Positions 8,397 through 16,841 of a stretch of 55,810 nucleotides of DNA are shown here, one piece after another (position 1 is the first letter of the stretch; each line of letters starts with the position of its first letter). The stretch spans positions 1 through 55,810 of the forward strand of contig NZ_JAPTGB010000016.1 in assembly GCF_026891975.1 (NCBI RefSeq), read 5' to 3'. Source of the DNA: Methanocorpusculum petauri (GTDB lineage Archaea; Halobacteriota; Methanomicrobia; Methanomicrobiales; Methanocorpusculaceae). Made by a program: the position numbers and the translations under genes. The notes under the pieces are model-generated. The model saw nothing but the letters and a program-made list of their open reading frames with translations, searched no databases and was not told the origin of the DNA.

Positions 8397-9091
8397 GCTG
8401 CCTCACCCTGGATTTTTTCAATCTCTGCATCTTCAATGATGTCGAGTTTCTTGAGAATGTCAGGCTTGACACGGACGATGTACTTTGCGACGAGACCGCA
8501 GATGATACCCTCAATGATTGCGAGCGGAATCTGGGTAACAGCAAAGATGGTTGCAAACGCAATGAATGCCGTGAGAATACTGCCGTCAGCCGGGAAGGCA
8601 AGGGCAAGCTGCAGAGAGGTAACCGTGTAGGTCACAAGGTTTGCAACTGCTGCGGTGACGAACACCGACAGACCGAGACCGGCATGGGCATAGCGACGTA
8701 ATGCGACAAAAACCAGCCAGGCAACAAACGGGCCGACGATTGCCATTGAGAATACGTTTGCACCAAGCGTGGTAAGACCGCCGTGCGCAAGTAAAATTGC
8801 CTGAAATAACAATACAATGGTTCCAAGAACCGCGGTGACCCACGGACCGAAGAAGGAAGCGGACAGACCGGTTCCGGTAGGATGCGAACAGCTTCCAGTG
8901 GTAACTGACGGAATCTTCAATGCAGAAAGTACGAACACAAACGCACCGCAGACTGCCATCAGAGGAAGAACGCGTCTGTCCTGCTGTATCATCTGTTTCA
9001 TCCTCCACAGACCATAGATGACACATGGTGCCGAGAGCACTGCCCACAGCACGCACCATTCGATGGGCAAATACCCTTCCATAATGTGCAT
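8393..9091 (-). CDS. cbiM: Cobalt/nickel ECF transporter substrate-binding protein CbiM
   Basis: A 232-residue membrane S-component that captures Co2+ (or Ni2+). The start MHIMEGYLP is the family signature and supplies metal ligands from the very N-terminus, so I choose the ATG at 9091 rather than the open frame to 9130. About six hydrophobic helices follow, with the conserved SHPTGTGLSASFFGP segment near residue 90. The ATPase (CbiO) and transmembrane (CbiQ) partners are not in this window. Cobalt for corrinoids and nickel for hydrogenases and F430 are both plausible needs in a methanogen. Confidence 0.92.
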   Translation of the reverse strand: MHIMEGYLPIEWCVLWAVLSAPCVIYGLWRMKQMIQQDRRVLPLMAVCGAFVFVLSALKIPSVTTGSCSHPTGTGLSASFFGPWVTAVLGTIVLLFQAILLAHGGLTTLGANVFSMAIVGPFVAWLVFVALRRYAHAGLGLSVFVTAAVANLVTYTVTSLQLALAFPADGSILTAFIAFATIFAVTQIPLAIIEGIICGLVAKYIVRVKPDILKKLDIIEDAEIEKIQGEAA

Positions 9092-9161
9092 TAAACATAA
9101 TTGATGTAATGAGTATTTATTTGTATTCAAATCAAATTACAATTCGTGTTAGAAAGATAAC

Positions 9162-9184
9162 TTGTATTGACATGTATCATACAA
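9162..9184. promoter_or_regulatory. Candidate metal-regulator operator upstream of cbiMN
   Basis: An inverted repeat TTGTAT-N11-ATACAA lies 70-90 bases upstream of cbiM in the AT-rich gap, with a further TTGTAT at 9121-9126. It would suit a dimeric regulator. I cannot tell which protein binds. Confidence 0.4.
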
Positions 9185-9287
9185 AAACATCCGGAAGCGC
9201 GACGGTATAAACTGTGATGCCATGAGAATATTTCGATGTGTGTTTTCAAGAAAAATGTTCCAAACAGATTTCTGCACGGACACTCTG

Positions 9288-9299
9288 AAAAAAAGAAAA
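9288..9299 (-). terminator. T-rich terminator after OB-fold/HD gene
   Basis: On the minus strand CTTTTCTTTTTTTCAG begins four bases after the stop of the HD gene. Confidence 0.5.
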
Positions 9300-9303
9300 G
9301 GGA

Positions 9304-10245
9304 TCAGACTGCTTTCCAGAGGAATTTTTCGCTGCGAAGACCTTTTTTCTTCTGACCCTTCGGCGTCTCGGAGAGGTCATCAACGATACTGCGGAGAAGA
9401 GAACTTGCACCATCCGCCTGATTCACGAGCCATGCTTCGGCAGTCAGCGGCACGACGTCACCGTAGATACCGTGATGCGACTGGATGATGTGGCGGAGTT
9501 GTAAGAGCTGAGCGTCGGAGATGAGATTTTTGTACTCGTCGATGAACATGATGCCCATGGTAATATGTTCGATGAGGTTGTAGGTGTCGTTGGGTACGTA
9601 ACCGTAGCCGACTTTATCGAAACAGAATATTTTGCCGATGTCGTGCAGGACTGCTCCTGCGATGACCATATCGCGGTTGATCTCTGTTCTGGGCATCGTC
9701 TCCACGAGGTTTAAGGCTATTCTGACAGTCTCAAGGGAATGTTCGCAGAGGCCGCCGGTGTACTCATGATGGCGGCGTATGGCGGCAGGGCATTCATAGA
9801 ATCGCTGATCGAGGCAGCAGGCTACAAACAGCCGGAGATCACCGTTTACAATACTTGCGACAATTTTCTGAATCTCGGATGCGTTGCCGGTGATATTGGC
9901 GGGTGTGAAGATGAACTCGGTATCCTGACCGGGCATCAATGCAACAGGACCTGTGAGGAGTGAGTCAAGCGTTGCCGCAGAGTCGGAGAAGACATGCAGT
10001 TCACCGTTCTGGTTTGCTTTGCCGACGCCCGAAATTGCATACACCATACCGGTTTTCACCGCACGGGCAGCTTCAACCGCTTTGTCACCGTAGGCTTTAC
10101 ATTCAATAGTTCCGGTACGATCCGCAAGGGTCATATGAACAAACTGTTCGCCGCGTTTACTGCGGAGGTCGGAACGTTTAACGAGGAAGAGAGAAGAGAC
10201 CTCTGTTCCGTTGGTGATATTTTCTACATAGAGATTCTTATCCAT
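9304..10245 (-). CDS. OB-fold plus HD-domain protein, YhaM-like 3'-5' exoribonuclease family
   Basis: A 313-residue two-domain protein. Residues about 10-95 form an OB-fold nucleic-acid binding domain (VHMTLADRTGTIECKAYGD). The rest is an HD phosphohydrolase domain with HHEYTGGLCEHS, VLHDIGK, EHITMG and QSHHGIYGD, which provide the metal ligands. The arrangement matches bacterial YhaM/CBF1, a 3'-5' exoribonuclease, and archaeal relatives of unknown substrate. The ATG at 10245 (MDKNLYVEN) is preceded by GGAAAT and is preferred over the open frame to 10278. It is probably transcribed alone. Confidence 0.85.
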   Translation of the reverse strand: MDKNLYVENITNGTEVSSLFLVKRSDLRSKRGEQFVHMTLADRTGTIECKAYGDKAVEAARAVKTGMVYAISGVGKANQNGELHVFSDSAATLDSLLTGPVALMPGQDTEFIFTPANITGNASEIQKIVASIVNGDLRLFVACCLDQRFYECPAAIRRHHEYTGGLCEHSLETVRIALNLVETMPRTEINRDMVIAGAVLHDIGKIFCFDKVGYGYVPNDTYNLIEHITMGIMFIDEYKNLISDAQLLQLRHIIQSHHGIYGDVVPLTAEAWLVNQADGASSLLRSIVDDLSETPKGQKKKGLRSEKFLWKAV

Positions 10246-10627
10246 GGATGATTTCCGTGAATAAATATGTGAGGCCAAAAAATAAAGGATTATAGGAACA
10301 TGTATCCCGGATGTATGTTTCCTCTCTTGCCGCAGAAAAGATCAGTTCTGTCAGGAGATATTACAATAAATTCAAGTAATTAAGTGAATTTTACAAACTA
10401 ATTGTATTATATCTGTGTAATTCGAATATCTCAGTACAGGTTGGGGCATACAACCCCGAAAAACATGACTGAGGTGAGTACCTGCTTGGTCTTATCAGGA
10501 TATTTTCTGTACAATGGAGCTAATGCACCATACGGAGTAATAACAGAGCATCGAGGAAATGTCGATCCATTAAGTGTTACAACTGAAACAACCGGGGATA
10601 GCGCCATAAAGGACATCCCCTACTCTG
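10246..10627. other. Unexplained AT-rich intergenic region
   Basis: This gap between two minus-strand genes holds no recognisable gene. An 8-bp inverted pair GAGATATT (from about 10350) and AATATCTC (to about 10435) brackets an AT-rich stretch that could contain the HD gene promoter or a structured RNA. A second hairpin, GGGG-N7-CCCC, lies at about 10443-10460. Short ORFs on both strands (77 and 61 codons) lack family resemblance. Confidence 0.4.
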
Positions 10628-10662
10628 GCTGGTGAGCAGAGACAGCGACTCTGCTTACCAGC
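10628..10662 (-). terminator. Long stem-loop overlapping the ATPase stop codon
   Basis: Arms GCTGGTGAGCAGAG and CTCTGCTTACCAGC pair over 14 bases with one mismatch around a 7-base loop. The TAA stop of the ATPase gene (10655-10657) lies inside one arm. There is no strong T-run, so it may protect the mRNA 3' end or mark processing rather than act as a classical terminator. Confidence 0.5.
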
Positions 10663-11935
10663 TGACTTCCATCACCGCTATCTCTTCCTCCTTTAACGAA
10701 GTATCATTCTCTTTTGCGACGAATGCATACTTCTCCATCGGGTTATAGGAATCATACAGTGCACATTTGTCCAGCACATCCACAAACTCCCGCAGATACA
10801 AACGCGGCACCACATCCACGCGGCCGCCGAACCGTCCGGTCACCCGCTCGATCATGGTGCGGATAAACCGGATTGAAACACGGGTCTTGTCAACCTCGGA
10901 GTACGCCTCGGTGTAGATGTCGATCACCCGCAGAGAGACCTCTTCGAGTTTTTTCACATCAAACTTCGGCAGAACGATCTGCGTCTGCATGGGATTGGAA
11001 AACCCGTCATCCGCAATCATGCCGATGCGGTCATACAGCGGCGGCAGTGACCGGATACCCTTCGCACTGTCGAAGAGTGCCGGTGTTCCGGCAAACAGGA
11101 AGAAGCAGTTCGGCAGTTCGTTCCGATCAATCATATCCACAATCTGGCGGAGGTTGATGTATCCTTTTTCCCGCTGTGGCCGGGCAAATGCCTGGGCCGT
11201 TTCGACTTCATCGAAACTGACGAGGAGTCCCGCATAACCGGCCTGAACAATAATGTGCACCAGACCGTTCAGGAAGGCAAGAGCGTCTCCTTCGGTCACG
11301 GTTCCCTTGAGACCTGCCTGGGCCTTGAAGGTTCTGCCGACCGTTTGCTCTCCGGAAATCCAACCGATTGCCGCCTGGGCGGTGGCGAAGTCACCGCTGT
11401 TGTTTGCTTTGTAATAGGTTCGCAGAGCAGCTGCAAGACCTGAATTAATTCCGCTGACCCGCATCAGAACTGCTTCGATCTCTTTTGCCGTCAGGTCAGC
11501 CAGTGCCGGATCGTTCTCATCAATGCCGGTACTGATCAGCCGGTCTTCGATGCCGTAGATCCACGTGTCAACAATGCTCTTCAGCGCATGATCTTCGGTC
11601 GGAGTCATAAGACCCGCACAGATTTTTGCATACACAGCCTGGAGTTTGTGCAGCGGAGTATCGGGAGAGATGACAACGTGACTTGTCACAAACTTTGCCG
11701 CAAGACCAATCTCCACCGCACGTGAGATGAGAAATGTTTTGCCTGAGCCGTACTCACCGCGGACAAACTTGCAGTCCGCATGCCCGGTACCCACAAACGC
11801 CAGCTGGGAGGTGATGACTTTTTCTTCGGTAGTCAGGCCGACAGCCAGTCTTCCCAGTCCTGACTCGGGAACAGTTCCGCGGCGCAGTGCGTTAATGATT
11901 GCAACACTTTCCAGACGGCGTTCGTCACGCCCCAC
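10655..11935 (-). CDS. BrxD-type (DUF2791) P-loop ATPase
   Basis: A 426-residue P-loop ATPase. The opening region ALRRGTVPESGLGRLAVGL followed by the Walker A GEYGSGKT (residues 60-67) is characteristic of the DUF2791 family that includes BrxD of BREX phage-defence systems. A Walker B-like LLVSFDEVE lies near residue 225 and AGTPALFDS near 275. The C-terminal GRFGGRVDVVPRLYLREFVD segment is also family-typical. I prefer the GTG at 11935 because GGAGAG lies eight bases upstream; an ATG at 11959 would overlap the TPR gene. It ends a PfpI-TPR-ATPase operon. No other BREX gene (PglX, PglZ, BrxC, BrxL) is present, so its role is open. Confidence 0.82.
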   Translation of the reverse strand: MGRDERRLESVAIINALRRGTVPESGLGRLAVGLTTEEKVITSQLAFVGTGHADCKFVRGEYGSGKTFLISRAVEIGLAAKFVTSHVVISPDTPLHKLQAVYAKICAGLMTPTEDHALKSIVDTWIYGIEDRLISTGIDENDPALADLTAKEIEAVLMRVSGINSGLAAALRTYYKANNSGDFATAQAAIGWISGEQTVGRTFKAQAGLKGTVTEGDALAFLNGLVHIIVQAGYAGLLVSFDEVETAQAFARPQREKGYINLRQIVDMIDRNELPNCFFLFAGTPALFDSAKGIRSLPPLYDRIGMIADDGFSNPMQTQIVLPKFDVKKLEEVSLRVIDIYTEAYSEVDKTRVSIRFIRTMIERVTGRFGGRVDVVPRLYLREFVDVLDKCALYDSYNPMEKYAFVAKENDTSLKEEEIAVMEVSW

Positions 11936-11939
11936 GCTG

Positions 11940-13787
11940 TTACTCTCCGGTATAGCCATAAATTTCTCCGCGGTCGCCAACACCCCGCTTTTCAATGATC
12001 TTCACACCTTTTTCGGCTGCTTTGGTTAAGATACCGTTCACGATGCCGGTTACCCGGCGGGTGTTGAGAACAGATCTGAGATCCATCTCAGTTGCTTCAC
12101 GATGCTCTTTGAGGAACGCAACAACCTGTTGTTCACGCTCGTCAAGATCAAGCAGGTTGGCAACCGGTGCAGGTTCAGTCCCTGCATCGGCAACGGTTTC
12201 CAACCAGGAATTTTTTTCAAGAAGCACAGGGCGTTCGGCAAGCGCCCGTCCTTTTGCCTGAGAGAGCAGCTGCATGAAATCCTCAACCTTGATAACCGCC
12301 GGATAGCAGGGCATAACGTCAAGACCGAGCAGGCAGTGCCATTTGCATTCCTCGTAGTCCTGCCGTTCAAGGGCATCCCCCGCCGCATAGAGAAGACCGA
12401 CAGCCAGCATCTCACGGCCATTGGAGGAAAGCTTTTCGAGAACCGAGGTGAGACGGGCAAGTACCTGCTCCATGACCTTGGGGATGCGGTACATGGCTTC
12501 TTTACCGTTGAGGACGACACCCGCGACGAGTTCAACATCGGCGGCACGGGTGATGTTGGTAAGGATGTAGCGGATAACGGTCTCGCACTCGCGGTCTTCA
12601 CCAAGGCGTTTGAGAAAAGCCGCATAAGCGGTGCCGCCGTGGATGTAGTCGGCACGGTATGCCCGGTAATACCAGTCCCGTGCCTGGGTGCAGGCACGGG
12701 CCTCTTCGTAGGCAGCGCCGATCTGCGTTAAGCAGACAGCGGTCGGATATGAAGAGAGGAGGACGCTGATGATTCCTGCGACCTCTTCTTTGCTGCGGAC
12801 AGAATCGAGGAATGCTTTGAACCTGGTGATGATCAGTTCCTGCATGGCAGGGTCGGCGATATCCGGATCTTTACCGCACTCTTCAGCGATCAGCTGCCGG
12901 TAGATGGTATTCGCCTCGTCGCCGTGATTCGTGCGGGCGGCGAGTTCTGCTTCCAGCAGCCGGTAAACGGGGTCTGTACGGGTTTTGAGGAGCAACCCGA
13001 GTTCGTAACGTGCCGCATCGTAGTGACCGAGAAGTTTTTCGAGCAGGATGAAAGAGAAACGTATCTGGGCAACCTCTTCGTTGTCCATATCTTCTTCCTC
13101 AAAGCTGTCGAGTGCTGACCGATAGGCACTTTCGGCAGCTTCGGGGTCAAGAGCCGCAAGGGCTTCAAGATCAAGCCGGAGATAAACGAGTTCGCGGACA
13201 GTGTTCCAGCCGCGAAGGGCAACACTCATTGCTTTCTGATACTCTTTTGCAGCGAGCAGGGCTTCCACGTACTCGGGGGAGTATTCATCTTCGCCGAAGT
13301 TCTGGATATGAAGGGCTGCGGCTTCTTCGGGTTCACCGACTTCGGTTAAAGTCTGCATGAGTTTGCGGATGTCGACAGCATCAGAGCCGAACCGCACCAG
13401 AGATCGAAGGGACGGAATTGCGCCGCGGAGATCATTTTTGCCGAGCAGGAGGCGGGCATAGCTTTTGAGGGCAGGCCGGTTCTCGGGATCGAGAATAAGG
13501 GCGGTCGCATACTCAGAGACGGCATGTTCGTCACCAGTTTTTTCCATGACATCGGCTAAATAACTGTGCAGGTACGAGGAGCCGGGCATTATCTGTATGA
13601 GATCGCGGAGGAGGTAACCTGCGGTATCATACTGGCCGGTTTCCGCGTAGCTGCGGGCAGCGAGGAGGAGGAGGGCAGGATCACTGGTGCCGGAGGCGAG
13701 ACTGATGACGTCGGCAAATTTACCGGCGTTAAAGAGCTGCATTGCCTCGTCGAGTGCGGGAGTAGTGCGGGAAGATTCGTTTGTCAT
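11940..13787 (-). CDS. TPR-repeat protein with C-terminal winged-helix-like domain
   Basis: A 615-residue helical repeat protein. Alanine-rich tetratricopeptide-like repeats run from about residue 10 to 500. The last 75 residues (DEREQQVVAFLKEHREATEM onward) look like a winged helix that could bind nucleic acid or mediate contacts. The ATG at 13787 (MTNESSRTTPALDEAMQLF) lies four bases after the PfpI-like stop; the longer frame upstream is low-complexity antisense. The stop is four bases from the GTG of the ATPase gene and the SD of that gene lies within the final codons, so the two proteins are probably made in fixed ratio and act together. I assign no function beyond a scaffold or adaptor. 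Confidence 0.8.
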   Translation of the reverse strand: MTNESSRTTPALDEAMQLFNAGKFADVISLASGTSDPALLLLAARSYAETGQYDTAGYLLRDLIQIMPGSSYLHSYLADVMEKTGDEHAVSEYATALILDPENRPALKSYARLLLGKNDLRGAIPSLRSLVRFGSDAVDIRKLMQTLTEVGEPEEAAALHIQNFGEDEYSPEYVEALLAAKEYQKAMSVALRGWNTVRELVYLRLDLEALAALDPEAAESAYRSALDSFEEEDMDNEEVAQIRFSFILLEKLLGHYDAARYELGLLLKTRTDPVYRLLEAELAARTNHGDEANTIYRQLIAEECGKDPDIADPAMQELIITRFKAFLDSVRSKEEVAGIISVLLSSYPTAVCLTQIGAAYEEARACTQARDWYYRAYRADYIHGGTAYAAFLKRLGEDRECETVIRYILTNITRAADVELVAGVVLNGKEAMYRIPKVMEQVLARLTSVLEKLSSNGREMLAVGLLYAAGDALERQDYEECKWHCLLGLDVMPCYPAVIKVEDFMQLLSQAKGRALAERPVLLEKNSWLETVADAGTEPAPVANLLDLDEREQQVVAFLKEHREATEMDLRSVLNTRRVTGIVNGILTKAAEKGVKIIEKRGVGDRGEIYGYTGE

Positions 13788-13791
13788 TGTG

Positions 13792-14304
13792 TCATGCGAG
13801 GTGTTGAAGGATGGTGTCGGCGAAGACTTTGGCGTCCTGCGGCATACGTGCAGTGATGATGTTTCCGGAGACGACGACAGGTTCGTTGACGAAAACTGCT
13901 TTGTCGAGTTCGAGGATTCTGCGGGATGCAGGAGTGTCAAGGGCGGTGGTGTTCTTTCCGGCAAGGAGTCCGGCTTCGGCGATGACGATTGGTGCAAGGC
14001 AGATGCCTGCGGTTATTTTTCCAGCGGTGCCGAGGGCGTTGGTGATGTCGATGAGTTTTTCACATCTCCAGAGGTAGTCCTGACAGCCGATGCCGCCGAT
14101 GATGACAATTCCGTCGTAGTCGGCAGGGTTGACGTCGTCGAAGGAGAGATCGGATTCGACGATTTCTCCGTGCATGCCGTAACAGGTTCCTTGTATGGTA
14201 GAGGCTGTTACGCATTCAATTCCTTTCTCTTCGAAGGCGGTTTTGGGTACGGTGTATTCCTGATCTAAAAACCGGTCCGGAGCTATTGCGAAAAGAATCT
14301 TCAT
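13792..14304 (-). CDS. DJ-1/PfpI family protein
   Basis: A 170-residue protein of the DJ-1/PfpI glutamine-amidotransferase-like fold. It starts MKILFAIAPDRFLDQEY and has the nucleophile elbow ITAGICLAP, in which Cys would be the reactive residue; the usual AICHGP is altered to GICLAP. The upstream glutamate typical of DJ-1 (near residue 15-20) is plausible. Relatives act as deglycases, proteases or redox chaperones. The ATG at 14304 precedes the conserved beta strand; extra codons upstream are unconserved. It is the first gene of the TPR/ATPase operon, with a four-base gap. Confidence 0.83.
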   Translation of the reverse strand: MKILFAIAPDRFLDQEYTVPKTAFEEKGIECVTASTIQGTCYGMHGEIVESDLSFDDVNPADYDGIVIIGGIGCQDYLWRCEKLIDITNALGTAGKITAGICLAPIVIAEAGLLAGKNTTALDTPASRRILELDKAVFVNEPVVVSGNIITARMPQDAKVFADTILQHLA

Positions 14305-14394
14305 GTGTATTTTATATGGTTTTCCCGAGTGATTAAGGGTTTGGTACTGAATATGTAAAGGATCGGCAGTACAGGGTAAGGAAGTATTCAAGAA

Positions 14395-15789
14395 TTATTT
14401 TTCCCCGATCCCTGTGACATCACCCGCATCACCGCGGAACCAGGAAAACACCACACCAACAAAAGCAAGACCCGCGCAGAATATCATCGAAACCCGCAGT
14501 GCCTGTAAAAACTCCGGATACATTGCAGGCCCGAGCATATCTGTTCCACCCACATAAATCGAGATAGCCGACATGCATACCGCCATGGAGATAATCATCC
14601 CGACCTGCCGCATCACCGCAACAATACCGGATGCCGTACTGTACTCCTCTTCCGGTACCGAACCCATAATCGCATTCGTGTTTGGTGCCGCAAACAGCGC
14701 AGAACCAAGACCAATGAACACCTGCGTCACGGCGATATAATGCAGCTCCGTCGCAAGACCGAGGCCCGCAAGCAGAAGAACACCGACTGCCGAAAGCAGC
14801 ATACCCACGGTAACGATGTAGCGGGGATCAATTCTGTCGGAAAGTTTCCCCGCGATCGGTGTCATGACCGCCTGAATCAGCGGCTGAAAAAAGATGATCA
14901 TCCCCGCCTGATCTGCGGTCAGATGTCCGACGGACTGCAGATACAGACTCACGAAAAAGACCGAACCATATGTACAGCCATAGTTCAGCAGTGCCGCATA
15001 CGAGGAACGGGCGAACCGCTGATTCGTAAAAAACAGTTTCACATGCAGAACCGGTGAAGGAAGACGCAGTTCGTACCAGACAAATACGACCATCATCAGA
15101 ATACCGAGTACGGTCAAAGCAACCGAAAGCGGATCCGGCAGAGTGGACAGACCATACATCATACAAAACATCGCTGCAGCATACAGAATCGTCCCGCGGA
15201 TATCAAACGAACTATCGGACGGAACTTTGATCTCATCGCGGAAGAACCGCCACATCGGAATCGCCGCAGCAACCGCAAGCGGCACCATCACCAGAAATAC
15301 CGCCCGCCATCCAAACAGACCGGTCAGAAATCCGCCGAGAATCGGACCTGCGGACGCTCCGATGTACACCATCGCCGTGTTGATGCCAAACGCCGCTCCC
15401 CGTTCCTTCGGAGGATACACGCGGGAGAGAATTGCAAGTCCTGTGATCATCAGAAATGATGTCCCGAGAGCCGCAGTTACCCGAAGGAGCAGAAGAACAG
15501 AATAGATAGGAGCAAACACTGACAGTCCGCAGGCAACCGCAACAATTACTGCGCCCAGCAGATATGACCGTTTGTAGCCGATCATATCCGACAAACGGGA
15601 CGCAGGAACAAGAAAAATGGCATTGGCCAGAATAAAAATCGTGGACAGCCATCCGAGATCACGTGCCGAAACCTCAAAGGTCACACCCACCTCGGGCATA
15701 GCGAGGATGATCATCGAACCGATAAGCGGATTCAAAAATGCACCGATGGATGCGGCGAACAAAATCAGCCGTTTAGTCCGGGAATCCAT
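14395..15789 (-). CDS. MFS transporter, multidrug-efflux type
   Basis: A 464-residue major facilitator with 12-14 hydrophobic helices. LVPASRLSDMIGYKRSYLLG fits MFS motif A between helices 2 and 3, and GPILGGFLTGLFGWRAVFL fits motif C of drug/H+ antiporters. The substrate is unknown; the DHA2-like form suggests export of small toxic molecules. The ATG at 15789 has TAGGA nine bases upstream; an ATG at 15798 would leave no spacing to that site. It begins 11 bases after the nth stop, so the two genes probably share a transcript although no functional link is evident. Confidence 0.85.
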   Translation of the reverse strand: MDSRTKRLILFAASIGAFLNPLIGSMIILAMPEVGVTFEVSARDLGWLSTIFILANAIFLVPASRLSDMIGYKRSYLLGAVIVAVACGLSVFAPIYSVLLLLRVTAALGTSFLMITGLAILSRVYPPKERGAAFGINTAMVYIGASAGPILGGFLTGLFGWRAVFLVMVPLAVAAAIPMWRFFRDEIKVPSDSSFDIRGTILYAAAMFCMMYGLSTLPDPLSVALTVLGILMMVVFVWYELRLPSPVLHVKLFFTNQRFARSSYAALLNYGCTYGSVFFVSLYLQSVGHLTADQAGMIIFFQPLIQAVMTPIAGKLSDRIDPRYIVTVGMLLSAVGVLLLAGLGLATELHYIAVTQVFIGLGSALFAAPNTNAIMGSVPEEEYSTASGIVAVMRQVGMIISMAVCMSAISIYVGGTDMLGPAMYPEFLQALRVSMIFCAGLAFVGVVFSWFRGDAGDVTGIGEK

Positions 15790-15800
15790 CTCTGTCATTC

Positions 15801-16454
15801 CTACTGTGTTTGATGTTTTTCCTGATAAGTTCTGCAGTGGTGACAAATGGCACAGTGTTCACACGCAGGTTTTTTCGCGGTACAGACCGCTCTGCCGTGA
15901 CTGATTAAGAGATAGTTGATCTCTCCCCACCATTCCTTCGGAAACAACACCATTAAATCCTGTTCAATTTTATCCGGATCACTGTTGTCGGAAAACCCGA
16001 TACGCTGTGAAAGGCGGCCTACATGAGTATCAACCGCAATTCCGACTGCATTCCCAAACGCATGATTCGTTACAATGTTTGCGGTCTTGCGACCGACGCC
16101 CGGCAGGGTAACAAGCTCGGCGATGGTCTGCGGAACCTCACCTCCGAAGTTTTCGCAAAGACATTTTGCAGTTCCGATGATATTTTTTGCTTTGGTATGG
16201 TAGAACCCTGCCGGATGAATAATCCGCTCAACCTCTATCTGATCGGCTGATGCAAGCGCAGGAGGATCCGGATAGCAGGAAAAAAGTTCATCCCGCAGAC
16301 CATTGATGGTAACATCAGTGGTCTGGGCCGAGAGAATGGTCATGATCAAAATCTGATACGGATTTTCGAACTTGAGGAAGTTCATATCCTCCCGTGTGTG
16401 CGGATAGATACGATTCAGCTCGGTGAGAACAGATACAGCTTCTGCGGTATTCAT
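15801..16454 (-). CDS. nth: Endonuclease III
   Basis: A 217-residue DNA glycosylase/AP lyase for oxidised pyrimidines. The helix-hairpin-helix LPGVGRKTAN holds the catalytic lysine, and VDTHVGRLSQR holds the catalytic aspartate. The C-terminal C-x6-C-x2-C-x5-C spacing binds the [4Fe-4S] cluster, in contrast to the MutY-like protein at 5495. The ATG at 16454 matches the family start. It lies only eight bases beyond the 3' end of tRNA-Pro on the same strand. Confidence 0.96.
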   Translation of the reverse strand: MNTAEAVSVLTELNRIYPHTREDMNFLKFENPYQILIMTILSAQTTDVTINGLRDELFSCYPDPPALASADQIEVERIIHPAGFYHTKAKNIIGTAKCLCENFGGEVPQTIAELVTLPGVGRKTANIVTNHAFGNAVGIAVDTHVGRLSQRIGFSDNSDPDKIEQDLMVLFPKEWWGEINYLLISHGRAVCTAKKPACEHCAICHHCRTYQEKHQTQ

Positions 16455-16462
16455 AAAAAGAA

Positions 16463-16537
16463 TGGGGCAGCCCAGATTCGAACTGGGGTCAAAGCGTCCC
16501 AAACGCTCTAGGATGGACCAGGCTACCCTACTGCCCC
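16463..16537 (-). tRNA. tRNA-Pro (anticodon TGG)
   Basis: A 75-nt cloverleaf. Acceptor arms GGGGCAG and CTGCCCC pair perfectly. The D arm is GGGT/ATCC, the anticodon stem GAGCG/CGCTT with loop TTTGGGA gives TGG, and the T arm is CCCAG-TTCGAAT-CTGGG. The discriminator is A and CCA is not encoded. The trailing TTCTTTTT could terminate transcription before nth. Confidence 0.96.
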
Positions 16538-16598
16538 GCTTGGTGCAGTATATATTGGCATGATGCCCTTAAAAAAGGATAGGATATTTCTTTGGCAT

Positions 16599-16754
16599 TC
16601 AGAATGTCTGGATTTTTCTGATGAACAGCCTCTCCGCGGTTCTGCCGAACCATGAAAAGAACAGACCGAATACGGCACAGGTTATGGTAATCTCCCGGAA
16701 CCGATCACCAAAGATCTCTTCGATACAGCGTACCGGTTCCTGTAAAACTGTCAT
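16599..16754 (-). CDS. Small membrane protein, 51 residues
   Basis: A short reading frame starting MTVLQEPVRCIEEIFGDRF and containing one hydrophobic segment (ITITCAVFGLFFSWFG, about residues 22-37) followed by a basic tail with two arginines and lysine. GGTGAT lies seven bases before the ATG. The amphipathic start, single membrane helix and positive tail look like a genuine small membrane protein. I recognise no family. It sits just upstream of tRNA-Pro and downstream of the gene at 16842. Confidence 0.45.
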   Translation of the reverse strand: MTVLQEPVRCIEEIFGDRFREITITCAVFGLFFSWFGRTAERLFIRKIQTF

Positions 16755-16841
16755 GGATATCACCGACAAAATTTAGTGGAAATTACGTATCATTACAGGA
16801 TAGCAAAAATGTTGTAGTGTCTGTATAAAAAGGATGACTGA

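Noticed and set aside
10402-10635. 77-codon plus-strand frame and 61-codon minus-strand frame in the gap after the HD gene.
   Set aside because: No family resemblance, poor start context, and the region is rich in inverted repeats.
10655-11935. A complete BREX locus.
   Set aside because: Only the BrxD-like ATPase is present; methylase, phosphatase, BrxC and protease genes are absent from the window.
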